Shown here: positions 24,484-33,318 of the stretch, piece by piece
How positions within the stretch are numbered: position 1 is the first letter of the stretch
Layout of the letters: each line of letters starts with the position of its first letter
From: Desulfobacula toluolica Tol2
Lineage (GTDB): Bacteria > Desulfobacterota > Desulfobacteria > Desulfobacterales > Desulfobacteraceae
DNA: 64,000 nucleotides
Direction: 5' to 3'
NCBI RefSeq assembly: GCF_000307105.1
Contig: NC_018645.1
Location: 2,058,578 to 2,122,577, forward strand
Notes under the pieces: model-generated
What the model was told of the DNA's origin: nothing
Database searches by the model: none
What the model saw: only the letters and a program-made list of their open reading frames with translations
Position numbers and translations under genes: made by a program

Positions 24484-27400
24484 ATGAACAAGGCAATTGG
24501 CAGAACATTGGTTGCCGGCGCAGGGTTAAGCGGTATCAGATCTGCACTGGATCTGGCTGAAACAGGCTTCAAGGTTCTTCTCATTGACAAAGCAGACCAC
24601 ATCGGCGGCCTGTTGTGTCAGCTTGATTACCAGTTTCCCACATCCACATGCGGATATTGCCGGATGCTGCCCATGTTTGACAGGGACCGGTCTTCCCAGC
24701 ATTGTTTGAGAAAAGGGCTTTTCCATGAAAATATTGAGATCCTTTTGTCCACGGAACTGATATCTGTTCAAGGGGAACCAGGGGATTTAAACGTTACCCT
24801 CAAACAAAACCCCTCTTTGATTGATTCGTCTTTATGCACGGGGTGCGGTGAATGCGAACGGGTTTGCCCGGTGTTGGTAAATGATCCGTTCAACGAGGGA
24901 TTTACAAAACGAAAGGCTGTCTATCTGCCGACACCCCAGTCCTTTTCCAATGCTTACACCATTGATTATACGGCATGTACAAGGTGTGGCGAGTGCGAGA
25001 AAATTTGTTCTGCAGGGGCGATAAAATTTACAGAACAGGATAGGGAAAAATTTAAGATCCTGGTGGTGGATGATGAAAAAATTGTCCGGGATTCCATGAA
25101 AGAGTGGCTCAAGGAAGAGGGATTTTTCGTCAAAACAGCGGATTCAGGACAAAAAGCCCTTGACCTGATGGACGAACAGCTGTTTAACATGCTGCTTACC
25201 GATATCAAAATGCCTGGAATGGACGGGGTTGAATTGCTGGCCAGGGCAAAACAGAAAAATGAAGATCTGTGCGTTATTATGATGACGGCGTATGCCGCGG
25301 TTGATTCAGCCGTGGATGCCATGAAACAGGGGGCCCTTGATTATCTTACCAAACCCTTTGATCCGGATATATTGATTTCCATGGTGCTGAAAGTCTATCA
25401 TGAGTTTGAAATTGCCGAAGGACGTGTTGAAAGGGTGGATGCGTTTATTCTTGCCGGGGGAACACAGTTTTTCAGGCCTGAACTGGGAAAAAATCCTTAT
25501 GGTTATGGTGTTTTGCCGGGGGTGTTAACCGGTATGGAGTTTGAACGGCTCATCAGTGGAACCGGGCCTGAATTTGTTTCCGGCAGCAACAGGTTGATTC
25601 ATCCAAAAACCGGCAAGCCTGTTCGAAAAATCGCCTGGTTCCAATGCGTTGGTTCCAGGGATGTCCAGGCTGGGGCACAGTTTTGTTCCAGTGTCTGCTG
25701 CATGATTTCCATAAAAGAGGCTATTCTTGCCAGAGAAAAATTTGGCCCGGATATTGAAACCACGATTTTTTATATGGATATGAGAACAATCGGCAAATCC
25801 TTTGATGAGTATAAGCGAACTGCTCAACAAGACAACCAGGTCAGGTTTGTCAGGGCAAGAATTCATTCTCTTTCTCAAAACCCCACCTTTTTTAAAAATT
25901 CTGTTGTTTCTCAAGATTCCGGTAAAATGGACGGCAATCTTGTGACCAGGTACGCAGACATTCAGGGAGTCATCCATGAAGAAGATTTTGATCTTGTGGT
26001 GCTGGCAACCGGACAAAGACCTGCCAGACAGATGACCGATTTTGCCATTCAAAACAACATTGAAACAAACACATGGGGATTTGTTGAAACCCTGCCTTTT
26101 TCAATGGTTGAGACATCAAGGCCGGGAATTTTATCCGGCGGATCTCTTTGCGGGTTAAAGGATATCGGCGAATCAGTCACCTGTGCATCGGCAGCAGCCT
26201 TTGGGGCATGCAAAATCATGCACGGTGCAGGGCGGCGGATAACACATGAAATACAGGCAGATGAACCAGCGATTCTGGCAAGGGAAAATCCAAGAATTTT
26301 AACGGTGCTGTGTTCTTGCAATACTGCATTTTCTCAAAAGCTTGACATTGAAACTCTGAAAGCCAGCCTGGAGCAAATTCCTGAAATGGATGCCGTTGAA
26401 ATAATGGATAAGCTGTGCATGGATGAAGGAAAGGCAGCCTTGGCGGACAAGATCGAAAAAATTCATTCTAACAGGCTTGTTCTGGGAGCATGCCTTCCTT
26501 GTATTCAAAAACAAAAGATCAGGGAAATTGGTAAAATGTCAAAACTTCACCCAAGCCTTGTTGAAACTCTGGATATGGTTCCTGTTTTAAATCGGAATTT
26601 AAATTCTCAAGTTCGCAAGACAACACAATGTCTTGAAAGAGAGTTGAAAGTTTTGATATCAAGGGCCAGGTTTAAAAATCCCGTGCCGGTTGAGGAAGTT
26701 GAATCCAATCAAAATGCCCTGGTGATTGGCGGTGGTATTGCAGGTATCACAGCGGCATTGTCAATTGCAGATTGCGGGTATCATGTCGACCTGGTTGAAA
26801 AAAACGATACCCTTGGCGGGAATCTGTTGTGGATGGATAAGACTGTTGACGGTCTGGATATTCAGGCGTATCTGGCTGAAAAAGTCAAACAGCTTGAATC
26901 CCATGATCATGTTACGATTCATAAACAAACAAATATTGAAGGTTCTGGTGTTAACGGTTTTGCTGTTAACGATTATAGAGGGAGGGCCGGAGAATTTTCC
27001 ACTGTTTTAAACAAAGACGATGACCGCAGTGAAACGATTTTTCACGGGGTGACCATTCTTGCCACAGGGGGAAACCAGGCCCCACTTGATTTGATGTCTA
27101 ACGACCCGTCAAAAAATGTGTTGACCCAGAAAGAATTTGAAATCGCTGTTCACGACCGGGAAATTGATCCTGAAAATCTGGACAGTGTTGTGATGATACA
27201 GTGTTCCGGAACAAGGGATGAAAAGCAAAATTACTGCTCCAGGGTCTGTTGTATCAGGGCCTTGAAAAATGCGCTTTTTCTCAAAGAAAAGAATCCTGAT
27301 GTCCAGGTCTTTATTTTTTACAGAGATATGATGAGTTATGGATTTTTTGAAGAATATTATACCCGGGCAAAAAATATTGGGGTGGTTTTTTTTCAGTATG

Positions 27401-27984
27401 ATCCTGAAAACAAGCCTGTGACACAAACAAATAAAAGCGGGTGTCTTGTCAAAGCCCGTGATATCCTGCTGGATATGCCGGTTGAAATCCAGGCTGATTG
27501 CGTGATTCATGCCACTGGTATTTTGCCGGATCTTCCAAAGGTACTGGCAGATCAATATGGCGCAACAAGAGATGAATTTTATTTTTTCAAGGAAGCCGAT
27601 CCAAAATTCAGGCCTGTGGACAGCATGAATTACAGGGTTTTTTCCTGTGGCTTGTCATTAAAACCTTGTACCATTGAAGAAGCAATTTCTTCAGCCCAGG
27701 CCTGTGCAGTAAGGGCCATGCGAATTCTCTCTCATGAGCGTCTGGTATCCGGGAAAACAGTTGCTACAACCCGTGCGGCAACCTGCAGCATGTGTGAAAT
27801 GTGTGTGGATACCTGTCCCTATGGTGCAAGGTTTGTTGATGTTTTGGAGGAAAAAATAGGTATTGATCCTGGTGCCTGCCAGGGATGTGGTGTATGCGCG
27901 GCAGTTTGTCCAAGCGGTTCGGCAGTCCTGGAGGGGTTTGACGCCAGGCAGATGCTGGATGTCATTGATATGGCATTGTTGTGA
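24484..27984 (+). CDS. double HdrA-like flavoprotein with embedded CheY-type receiver domain
   Basis: A 1166-residue protein. The first half has a FAD fold at the very N-terminus (LVAGAGLSGIRSAL) and two 4Fe-4S motifs, CTGCGECERVCPV and CTRCGECEKIC (about 118-173). A complete receiver follows (about 189-305), with Asp196/Asp197, phospho-acceptor Asp240 in TDIKMPG, Thr268 and Lys290. HdrA then resumes at RVDAFILAGG with FQCVGSRD and FCSSVCCM. The second half repeats an HdrA core (VIGGGIAGITAAL near 746, IQCSGTRDE, YCSRVCC) and ends with CSMCEMCVDTCP and CQGCGVCAAVCP. It lacks the N-terminal HdrA domain. The receiver sits in the loop just before the VGAII-like strand, so the enzyme fold need not be broken. 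Phosphorylation may gate electron flow (inference). Confidence 0.88.
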   Translation: MNKAIGRTLVAGAGLSGIRSALDLAETGFKVLLIDKADHIGGLLCQLDYQFPTSTCGYCRMLPMFDRDRSSQHCLRKGLFHENIEILLSTELISVQGEPGDLNVTLKQNPSLIDSSLCTGCGECERVCPVLVNDPFNEGFTKRKAVYLPTPQSFSNAYTIDYTACTRCGECEKICSAGAIKFTEQDREKFKILVVDDEKIVRDSMKEWLKEEGFFVKTADSGQKALDLMDEQLFNMLLTDIKMPGMDGVELLARAKQKNEDLCVIMMTAYAAVDSAVDAMKQGALDYLTKPFDPDILISMVLKVYHEFEIAEGRVERVDAFILAGGTQFFRPELGKNPYGYGVLPGVLTGMEFERLISGTGPEFVSGSNRLIHPKTGKPVRKIAWFQCVGSRDVQAGAQFCSSVCCMISIKEAILAREKFGPDIETTIFYMDMRTIGKSFDEYKRTAQQDNQVRFVRARIHSLSQNPTFFKNSVVSQDSGKMDGNLVTRYADIQGVIHEEDFDLVVLATGQRPARQMTDFAIQNNIETNTWGFVETLPFSMVETSRPGILSGGSLCGLKDIGESVTCASAAAFGACKIMHGAGRRITHEIQADEPAILARENPRILTVLCSCNTAFSQKLDIETLKASLEQIPEMDAVEIMDKLCMDEGKAALADKIEKIHSNRLVLGACLPCIQKQKIREIGKMSKLHPSLVETLDMVPVLNRNLNSQVRKTTQCLERELKVLISRARFKNPVPVEEVESNQNALVIGGGIAGITAALSIADCGYHVDLVEKNDTLGGNLLWMDKTVDGLDIQAYLAEKVKQLESHDHVTIHKQTNIEGSGVNGFAVNDYRGRAGEFSTVLNKDDDRSETIFHGVTILATGGNQAPLDLMSNDPSKNVLTQKEFEIAVHDREIDPENLDSVVMIQCSGTRDEKQNYCSRVCCIRALKNALFLKEKNPDVQVFIFYRDMMSYGFFEEYYTRAKNIGVVFFQYDPENKPVTQTNKSGCLVKARDILLDMPVEIQADCVIHATGILPDLPKVLADQYGATRDEFYFFKEADPKFRPVDSMNYRVFSCGLSLKPCTIEEAISSAQACAVRAMRILSHERLVSGKTVATTRAATCSMCEMCVDTCPYGARFVDVLEEKIGIDPGACQGCGVCAAVCPSGSAVLEGFDARQMLDVIDMALL

Positions 27985-28097
27985 TATTATCGTAATATCC
28001 TGGGCAATTGTTAAGTTGCCGGATGAAAATTTCAGTGAACTGCCGGATAAAATATCAGGTAATGCAGGAATTAAACACTAAAAAAAGGGGAAAGGGT

Positions 28098-28643
28098 ATG
28101 GGCCAGGAAAATAATGAACTGTTGTTGACACATATCGGGCCGATCAAGGAGATGATCCAGACATGCATTCAATGCGGAACCTGTACTGCGTCCTGCCCGA
28201 ACACAAAATTTATGGACATGACTCCCAGGCATATGTGGCGTTTGCTGCTGACGGATCATGCTGACGTAATTTTTTCAAGCAAATCTTTTATCATGTGTTC
28301 ATCCTGCTATTATTGCACCTTGAGATGCCCAAGGGGGCTTGAGTTGACTGCTGCCATGAGCCTGTTGAAACAGGCGGCGTTAAAATTAAAATTAAAGCGG
28401 TTCCGGCGCTCGTCTCTTTTTTATGAAGCTTTTTTAGACAGTGTTAAAAAACATGGCAGGGTCAAGGAGATGGAGTTTATGACCCACTATTTTATGTCAA
28501 TGAAAAACCCCCTACTTCCGTTGGGCTATGCGGCTTTAGGGACAAGGCTGCTGGCTAAGGGTAAGATCCGGCCTGACTTTTCTTTTGGAGGCAAGGGAAA
28601 ATTAACGGCATTGTTTGAAAAAACAGCACAACTGGAGGGATGA
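28098..28643 (+). CDS. hdrC: heterodisulfide reductase subunit C
   Basis: About 181 residues from ATG 28098 (ribosome site AAAGGG); the frame is open further upstream, but that part is unlike the family. Two 4Fe-4S motifs are visible, CIQCGTCTASCP (near residue 20) and CSSCYYCTLRCP (near 68), the standard HdrC pair. A basic helix region follows. HdrC relays electrons from HdrA to HdrB. Its stop is one base before the hdrB start. Confidence 0.9.
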   Translation: MGQENNELLLTHIGPIKEMIQTCIQCGTCTASCPNTKFMDMTPRHMWRLLLTDHADVIFSSKSFIMCSSCYYCTLRCPRGLELTAAMSLLKQAALKLKLKRFRRSSLFYEAFLDSVKKHGRVKEMEFMTHYFMSMKNPLLPLGYAALGTRLLAKGKIRPDFSFGGKGKLTALFEKTAQLEG

Positions 28644-28644
28644 G

Positions 28645-29517
28645 ATGAAATACTTATATTATCCTGGCTGTTCATTGGAAGGCACCTCTGTTGAATATCA
28701 TATTTCCACTAAAGCATTAATGCAGGCTATGGACGCACAATTGGAGGAAATTGAGGATTGGACCTGCTGCGGGGCCACGGCAGCCGAGTCCGTAAGCCAG
28801 CTGTTGTCCTATGTGCTTCCGGCAAGGAATCTGGCCCTTGCTGAAAAAATGAACAGATCTAAACAGATTCTGGTGCCCTGCAGCGCCTGCTATCTGAATT
28901 TGAAAAAAACCGAAGAACAGATAAAAAAAGACAAGAATTTGCTGGGGCAAATTAATATGGTGCTTGCCGAAGAAGATCTTGTTTTAAATGGAGATGTAAA
29001 CGTCCGGCACCTGCTGGATGTCCTGGCAAATGATGTGGATATCAAAAAAATCAAGCTGGCAGCTCAACAAAAAATGTCGGGTCTGAGTATTGCGCCTTAT
29101 TACGGATGCCAGTGTTTGCGGCCATTTAATGTTTTTGATGATCCAGAAGATCCCCATTCCATGGATGCATTGATACGGGCAACCGGGGCGCAAATTTTTG
29201 AATGGGACATGGGTGGTCAATGTTGCGGCGCTTCCAATACCAGTACAAAGCCTGAAGCAGGATTGGCACTGGTGGGAAAAATTTTGCAGGCTGCAAAAGG
29301 GGCGGATGCGATATTAACCGTCTGCCCCATGTGCCAGATGAACCTTGAAGGCTATCAAAAAAAAATATCTCAACAACAAGGGAAAAATCTTGAAATTCCA
29401 GTTTTTTTCCTTCCGCAGTTTTTAGGGCTTGCCATGGGAAAAAGAAAAGAGGATACCCGGCTGGATTTAAATCTTTCCCATACAGGAGCTTTTGCAAAAA
29501 AAAGCTGTATGATATGA
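28645..29517 (+). CDS. hdrB: heterodisulfide reductase subunit B
   Basis: About 290 residues with two CCG domains: YPGCSLEG...DWTCCGA...PCSACYLNL and YGCQCLRP...GGQCCGAS...CPMCQMNL. These bind the non-cubane 4Fe-4S clusters that reduce a disulfide or analogous acceptor. The start at ATG 28645 has GGAGG seven bases upstream. The gene follows hdrC directly and overlaps the next kinase gene (ATGA). The acceptor in non-methanogens is unsettled; a thiol/disulfide couple or a DsrC-like partner is possible. Confidence 0.9.
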   Translation: MKYLYYPGCSLEGTSVEYHISTKALMQAMDAQLEEIEDWTCCGATAAESVSQLLSYVLPARNLALAEKMNRSKQILVPCSACYLNLKKTEEQIKKDKNLLGQINMVLAEEDLVLNGDVNVRHLLDVLANDVDIKKIKLAAQQKMSGLSIAPYYGCQCLRPFNVFDDPEDPHSMDALIRATGAQIFEWDMGGQCCGASNTSTKPEAGLALVGKILQAAKGADAILTVCPMCQMNLEGYQKKISQQQGKNLEIPVFFLPQFLGLAMGKRKEDTRLDLNLSHTGAFAKKSCMI

Positions 29518-31823
29518 GTAATTTTACCCAATATTTAAGGCACAGCCTTGTTTCAAAGCTGATCATTATTGTCGGACTGACCGTTATTCTTTCCATATCT
29601 GCCTGGGCATACTTTAATATTAATAATATCCGGACCCAGATTATAAAAAATCTGATAGCCAGTACGGACAGGCTTGCCAATTCCATTAAACTCGGCACCC
29701 ATTACGCTATGATGCTCAATTCAAGGGATGACATTACCCAGATTATTAATAATATCGCCACCCAGCCGGAAATAGAAAATATAAGGATATACAATAAAGA
29801 GGGTAAGATAAAATTTACCAACCAGGAAGACGAAATTGATAAAATGGTTGATATCAAGGAAGTGGCCTGTGATATCTGCCATAAACAGGACCCGCCGCCG
29901 GATCAGATCGGATTGCAGCAAAGGACGCGATTTTTTCGATCCGAAAAAGGCCACAGGCTTTTGGGCATTGTCCAGCCTATCTGCAATGAGCCAGGCTGCG
30001 CTACAGAGTGCCATTTTCATCCTGAGCATCAACAGATACTGGGCTCCCTTGATGTGGTCGTTTCTCTTGAACAGCAAGACCGCCAGATGTCGAAAATTGA
30101 AAAAGGGATCATAAGCCTCGCACTTTCAACAATTTTAATTATATCCGTGATTCTCTTTTTTTCCATTTTGCAATTTGTAAAAAAGCCGATTATCAAGCTT
30201 ATTGAGGGGACAAGGAAGATTGCTGAAGGTAAATATGATGAAGATATTGATATAGGAAATGATTATGAAATCGGGCTTCTTGGCACAGCCATAAAAAAAA
30301 TGGGTGCCCAGATAGGCCTTAACCAGGCTGAACTTAAAAAACAGAAAAACGAATACCAGTCACTTTTTGACACGGCACCGTGCATGATAACGGTCCAGGA
30401 TAAAAATTACCGGTTGTTAAGGTGGAATAAGGTTTTCAAAGACAGGTTTGATCCAAAGCCTGGTTCCTGCTGTTATTATGCTTATAAAGGTCTGGAAGAA
30501 AAATGCCCTGATTGTCCGGTTGAAAAAACTTTTCTGGATGGAAAATCACATTATGGTGAAGCAGAAGGCATGGCTAAGGACGGTGAAAAAAATCATTGGA
30601 TATTTATTACATCCCCTGTAACTGATACTGAAGGAAACGTTGTTGCCGCAATGGAGATGAGTATTGATATCACCCCAAGACGACGTCTGGAAAAAGAGCT
30701 CAAGAGATCTGAGGAAAAGTATCATGCAATATTTAACAATATTTCAAATCCCGTTTTTGTCGTCGATATCCAGACATTTGCCATCCTTGACTGTAATATT
30801 AAAGCAGTTGAAGTTTACGGGTATTCCAGAAGCATATTGTTAAACAAATTGTTTTCCGAGTTTTTTGTGGAATCTCAGGCAGCCGAATTGGTTAAAAAAA
30901 TGAGGTCGGGCCGGGAGATAAACAAGGTGAAACACCTGGTTCAAAATAACCGGTTCATCTATGTTGACATGTGGGTTTCGCCTTCTAACTATTCGGGCCA
31001 AAAAGTGCTGCTTGTCACCATTAATGATATTACTCAGCGTCTTGAAACCGAACAGCACCTGATGCATGCAAGCAAAATGGCCACCCTGGGTGAAATGTCC
31101 ACCGGGATTGCCCATGAATTGAATCAGCCATTGTCGGTGATTAAATCTTCCAGCAGTTTTTGTATGAAAAAAATGCGGAAAAATGAAATAATTGAAAAAG
31201 AGATTTTTAACAAGCTGATTTCAAAAATTGACAGCAATGTGGACCGGGCTGAAAAAATTATTCACCATATGCGGCAGTTTGCAAGAAAAACTGAAATCAA
31301 ACTTGTCAGAACAAACATAAACAAGGTGCTTCAAAGAACATTTGAAATGTTTAACCAGCAACTTAAAATTCACGGTATTGATGTTATCTGGGATAAAAAC
31401 GATGCATTGCCGGAAATACAGGCTAATCCCGACAGACTTGAACAGGTTTTTATTAATCTTGTGATGAATGCAAAAGATGCCATAGAAGAAAAATGGGAAA
31501 AACAGGGCACAAGGCCGGGGGATACCGACAAAATTACCATTATAACCAAAATACGGGATAACAGGGTTGTCATTGAAATACGTGACACGGGTATCGGAAT
31601 TCAAAAAGAGGCGGCTGACAAGCTGTTCGAGCCTTTTTTCACCACCAAGGAAGTGGGAAAGGGAACGGGTTTGGGGTTGTCCATAAGTTATGGTATTATC
31701 AAAGAGTGTTCCGGCACAATCCAGGCAGAGCCGGGGAAGAACAAAGGTGCGGTTTTTATTATCTCTTTTCCCGTGCCGGACGGAGATGGAGATGATATCG
31801 TGTATGAAAGCCATAAAAGTTGA
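29514..31823 (+). CDS. membrane sensor histidine kinase with CXXCH-containing sensor domain
   Basis: A 769-residue kinase. Transmembrane helices lie near 14-34 and 200-222 and flank an extracytoplasmic sensor. This has CDICH (about 118-122, a haem-c type CXXCH) and later CNEPGCATECHFHPEHQ. HAMP follows (about 222-275), then two PAS domains (about 280-395 and 400-510); the first contains CCYYAYKGLEEKCPDC. HisKA has His534 in GIAHELNQPLSV, and a HATPase domain ends the protein. The start overlaps hdrB by four bases, so it is made with the Hdr complex. Sensing of a periplasmic redox state is the simple reading; haem binding is not proven. Confidence 0.85.
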   Translation: MSNFTQYLRHSLVSKLIIIVGLTVILSISAWAYFNINNIRTQIIKNLIASTDRLANSIKLGTHYAMMLNSRDDITQIINNIATQPEIENIRIYNKEGKIKFTNQEDEIDKMVDIKEVACDICHKQDPPPDQIGLQQRTRFFRSEKGHRLLGIVQPICNEPGCATECHFHPEHQQILGSLDVVVSLEQQDRQMSKIEKGIISLALSTILIISVILFFSILQFVKKPIIKLIEGTRKIAEGKYDEDIDIGNDYEIGLLGTAIKKMGAQIGLNQAELKKQKNEYQSLFDTAPCMITVQDKNYRLLRWNKVFKDRFDPKPGSCCYYAYKGLEEKCPDCPVEKTFLDGKSHYGEAEGMAKDGEKNHWIFITSPVTDTEGNVVAAMEMSIDITPRRRLEKELKRSEEKYHAIFNNISNPVFVVDIQTFAILDCNIKAVEVYGYSRSILLNKLFSEFFVESQAAELVKKMRSGREINKVKHLVQNNRFIYVDMWVSPSNYSGQKVLLVTINDITQRLETEQHLMHASKMATLGEMSTGIAHELNQPLSVIKSSSSFCMKKMRKNEIIEKEIFNKLISKIDSNVDRAEKIIHHMRQFARKTEIKLVRTNINKVLQRTFEMFNQQLKIHGIDVIWDKNDALPEIQANPDRLEQVFINLVMNAKDAIEEKWEKQGTRPGDTDKITIITKIRDNRVVIEIRDTGIGIQKEAADKLFEPFFTTKEVGKGTGLGLSISYGIIKECSGTIQAEPGKNKGAVFIISFPVPDGDGDDIVYESHKS

Positions 31824-31829
31824 GGAAAT

Positions 31830-32960
31830 ATGATTGATAAAAGTCAGGTGTCCATATTGGTTGTTGATGATGAAGAAGATATCAGGGACGTTCTTGAAAT
31901 TGCATTAATGGATATCGGATATACGGTATTGCTTGCAGAAAATGGCGAAAAGGCATTTGAGATATTCAAGTCCAAAAGACCGCAGATAGTTATTACAGAT
32001 ATTAAAATGCCGGTTATGGATGGTATTGAATTGTTAAGACAGATTAAAAGGGAAAATCCTGCAACCGAAGTGTTGATGATCACCGGGCACGGCGATATGG
32101 ATTTGACCATTCGCAGCCTCAAGCACGAGGCCATGGATTTTATCACCAAGCCTGTAAATGTGGATATTCTTGAAATTGCCGTTGAAAAAGCTGTTGAAAA
32201 AATTGTCTCAGGTCAAAAGCTTTTGGAATACACTCAAAAACTTGAACTTCTCATCCTGGAAAAATCAAAGCTGGCCGATCATTTGTCTGGCCTGGGGCTT
32301 ATGATGGGAACCATCTCTCACAATATCAAGGGATTGTTAACCAATCTTGACGGTGGAATTTATGTGGCTCGGTCCGGCCTGAAAAACAACAACAATAAAA
32401 CAATTGAAGAAGGAATGGACTTGCTGGGGCAGTCAGTTGACCGGATAAAAAAGATGATCATGGATGTTTTATTGTATTCCAAGGAAAGAAAGCTTAACAG
32501 AAGCCTCATTGAGACCAAAGGGTTTGTCCGTCAGATTAAAAAAATGATGGAATTAAAACTGAAAGGAACAAATATAATCTTTAATTGCAATGATACTCAT
32601 TGCCCTGAAACTATTTTCGTGGATGAGGAATTTATCATGGCCGCCCTGGTCAATATCCTGGATAATGCCATTGATGCCTGCCGGTCTGATATGCAGAAAA
32701 AAGATCATGCCATTGAGTTTGAAATATTAAAAAAAAAAGATCAATTGGTGATTCAAATTCATGATAATGGCTGTGGTATGGACAGTCAAACAAAAGAAAA
32801 AATATTTAACCTGTTTTTTTCCTCAAAAAGTACAAAAGGAACGGGATTTGGACTGTATATTTCAAATTCTATTATCAAACAGCATAGCGGCTCCATTCAT
32901 GTGACGTCCATAAAGGAAAAAGAGACCCTGTTTAAAATTATCCTGCCCGATGAAATTTAA
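31830..32960 (+). CDS. receiver-histidine kinase, last gene of the Hdr operon
   Basis: A 376-residue cytoplasmic protein. It has a receiver (about 8-122; VVDDEED and Asp57 in TDIKMPV, Lys in TKP), a coiled linker, an atypical dimerisation helix with His164 in ISHNIKGLLTN and a HATPase domain (about 265-375; LDNAIDAC, DNGCGMD, GTGFGLYIS). Six bases separate it from the membrane kinase, which probably phosphorylates its receiver. Like the first kinase of the operon, it has no DNA-binding domain. The chain membrane kinase, receiver-kinase, HdrA receiver is plausible but not shown by sequence. Confidence 0.83.
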   Translation: MIDKSQVSILVVDDEEDIRDVLEIALMDIGYTVLLAENGEKAFEIFKSKRPQIVITDIKMPVMDGIELLRQIKRENPATEVLMITGHGDMDLTIRSLKHEAMDFITKPVNVDILEIAVEKAVEKIVSGQKLLEYTQKLELLILEKSKLADHLSGLGLMMGTISHNIKGLLTNLDGGIYVARSGLKNNNNKTIEEGMDLLGQSVDRIKKMIMDVLLYSKERKLNRSLIETKGFVRQIKKMMELKLKGTNIIFNCNDTHCPETIFVDEEFIMAALVNILDNAIDACRSDMQKKDHAIEFEILKKKDQLVIQIHDNGCGMDSQTKEKIFNLFFSSKSTKGTGFGLYISNSIIKQHSGSIHVTSIKEKETLFKIILPDEI

Positions 32961-33318
32961 ATTGTTTTGTAGTAATATATGTTGTACGCTAAGTCCCATT
33001 GAAATTGATCTGAACATCAAACATGTTCCGGTGTTTTTTTTGATTTGGGCAGCAGCTGGGCTATAACAAAAAATGTTGTGAGTTTCTAATGAGGTTTGAG
33101 AAAATTGCTTTTGAAATTAGAGAACAAAAAACAAATAAATCTGGGCTAACTGGTTTTAAACAAAAATTTACTGTGACATCCCTTTTTTTCGATATCTGTG
33201 CCAAATCTGAAGAAATTACTAAAAAAAATGAAAACCGCCAAATTTTCAAGTAAGCAGGTTATCTATTTTATGGTGATGATGGTTTTGGAGACTTTTAATC
33301 TTAGACATTGGAATTATT
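32961..33318. other. gap between the Hdr operon and cheA
   Basis: No convincing gene. A 54-codon frame (33089-33253, plus) starts without a ribosome site and matches no family I know. No clear terminator or sigma-54 motif was found. Confidence 0.5.

Noticed and set aside
19321-29517. Selenocysteine in the Hdr proteins
   Set aside because: HdrA-type proteins can contain Sec, but no in-frame TGA was needed to complete any of these frames and the conserved sites read Cys.
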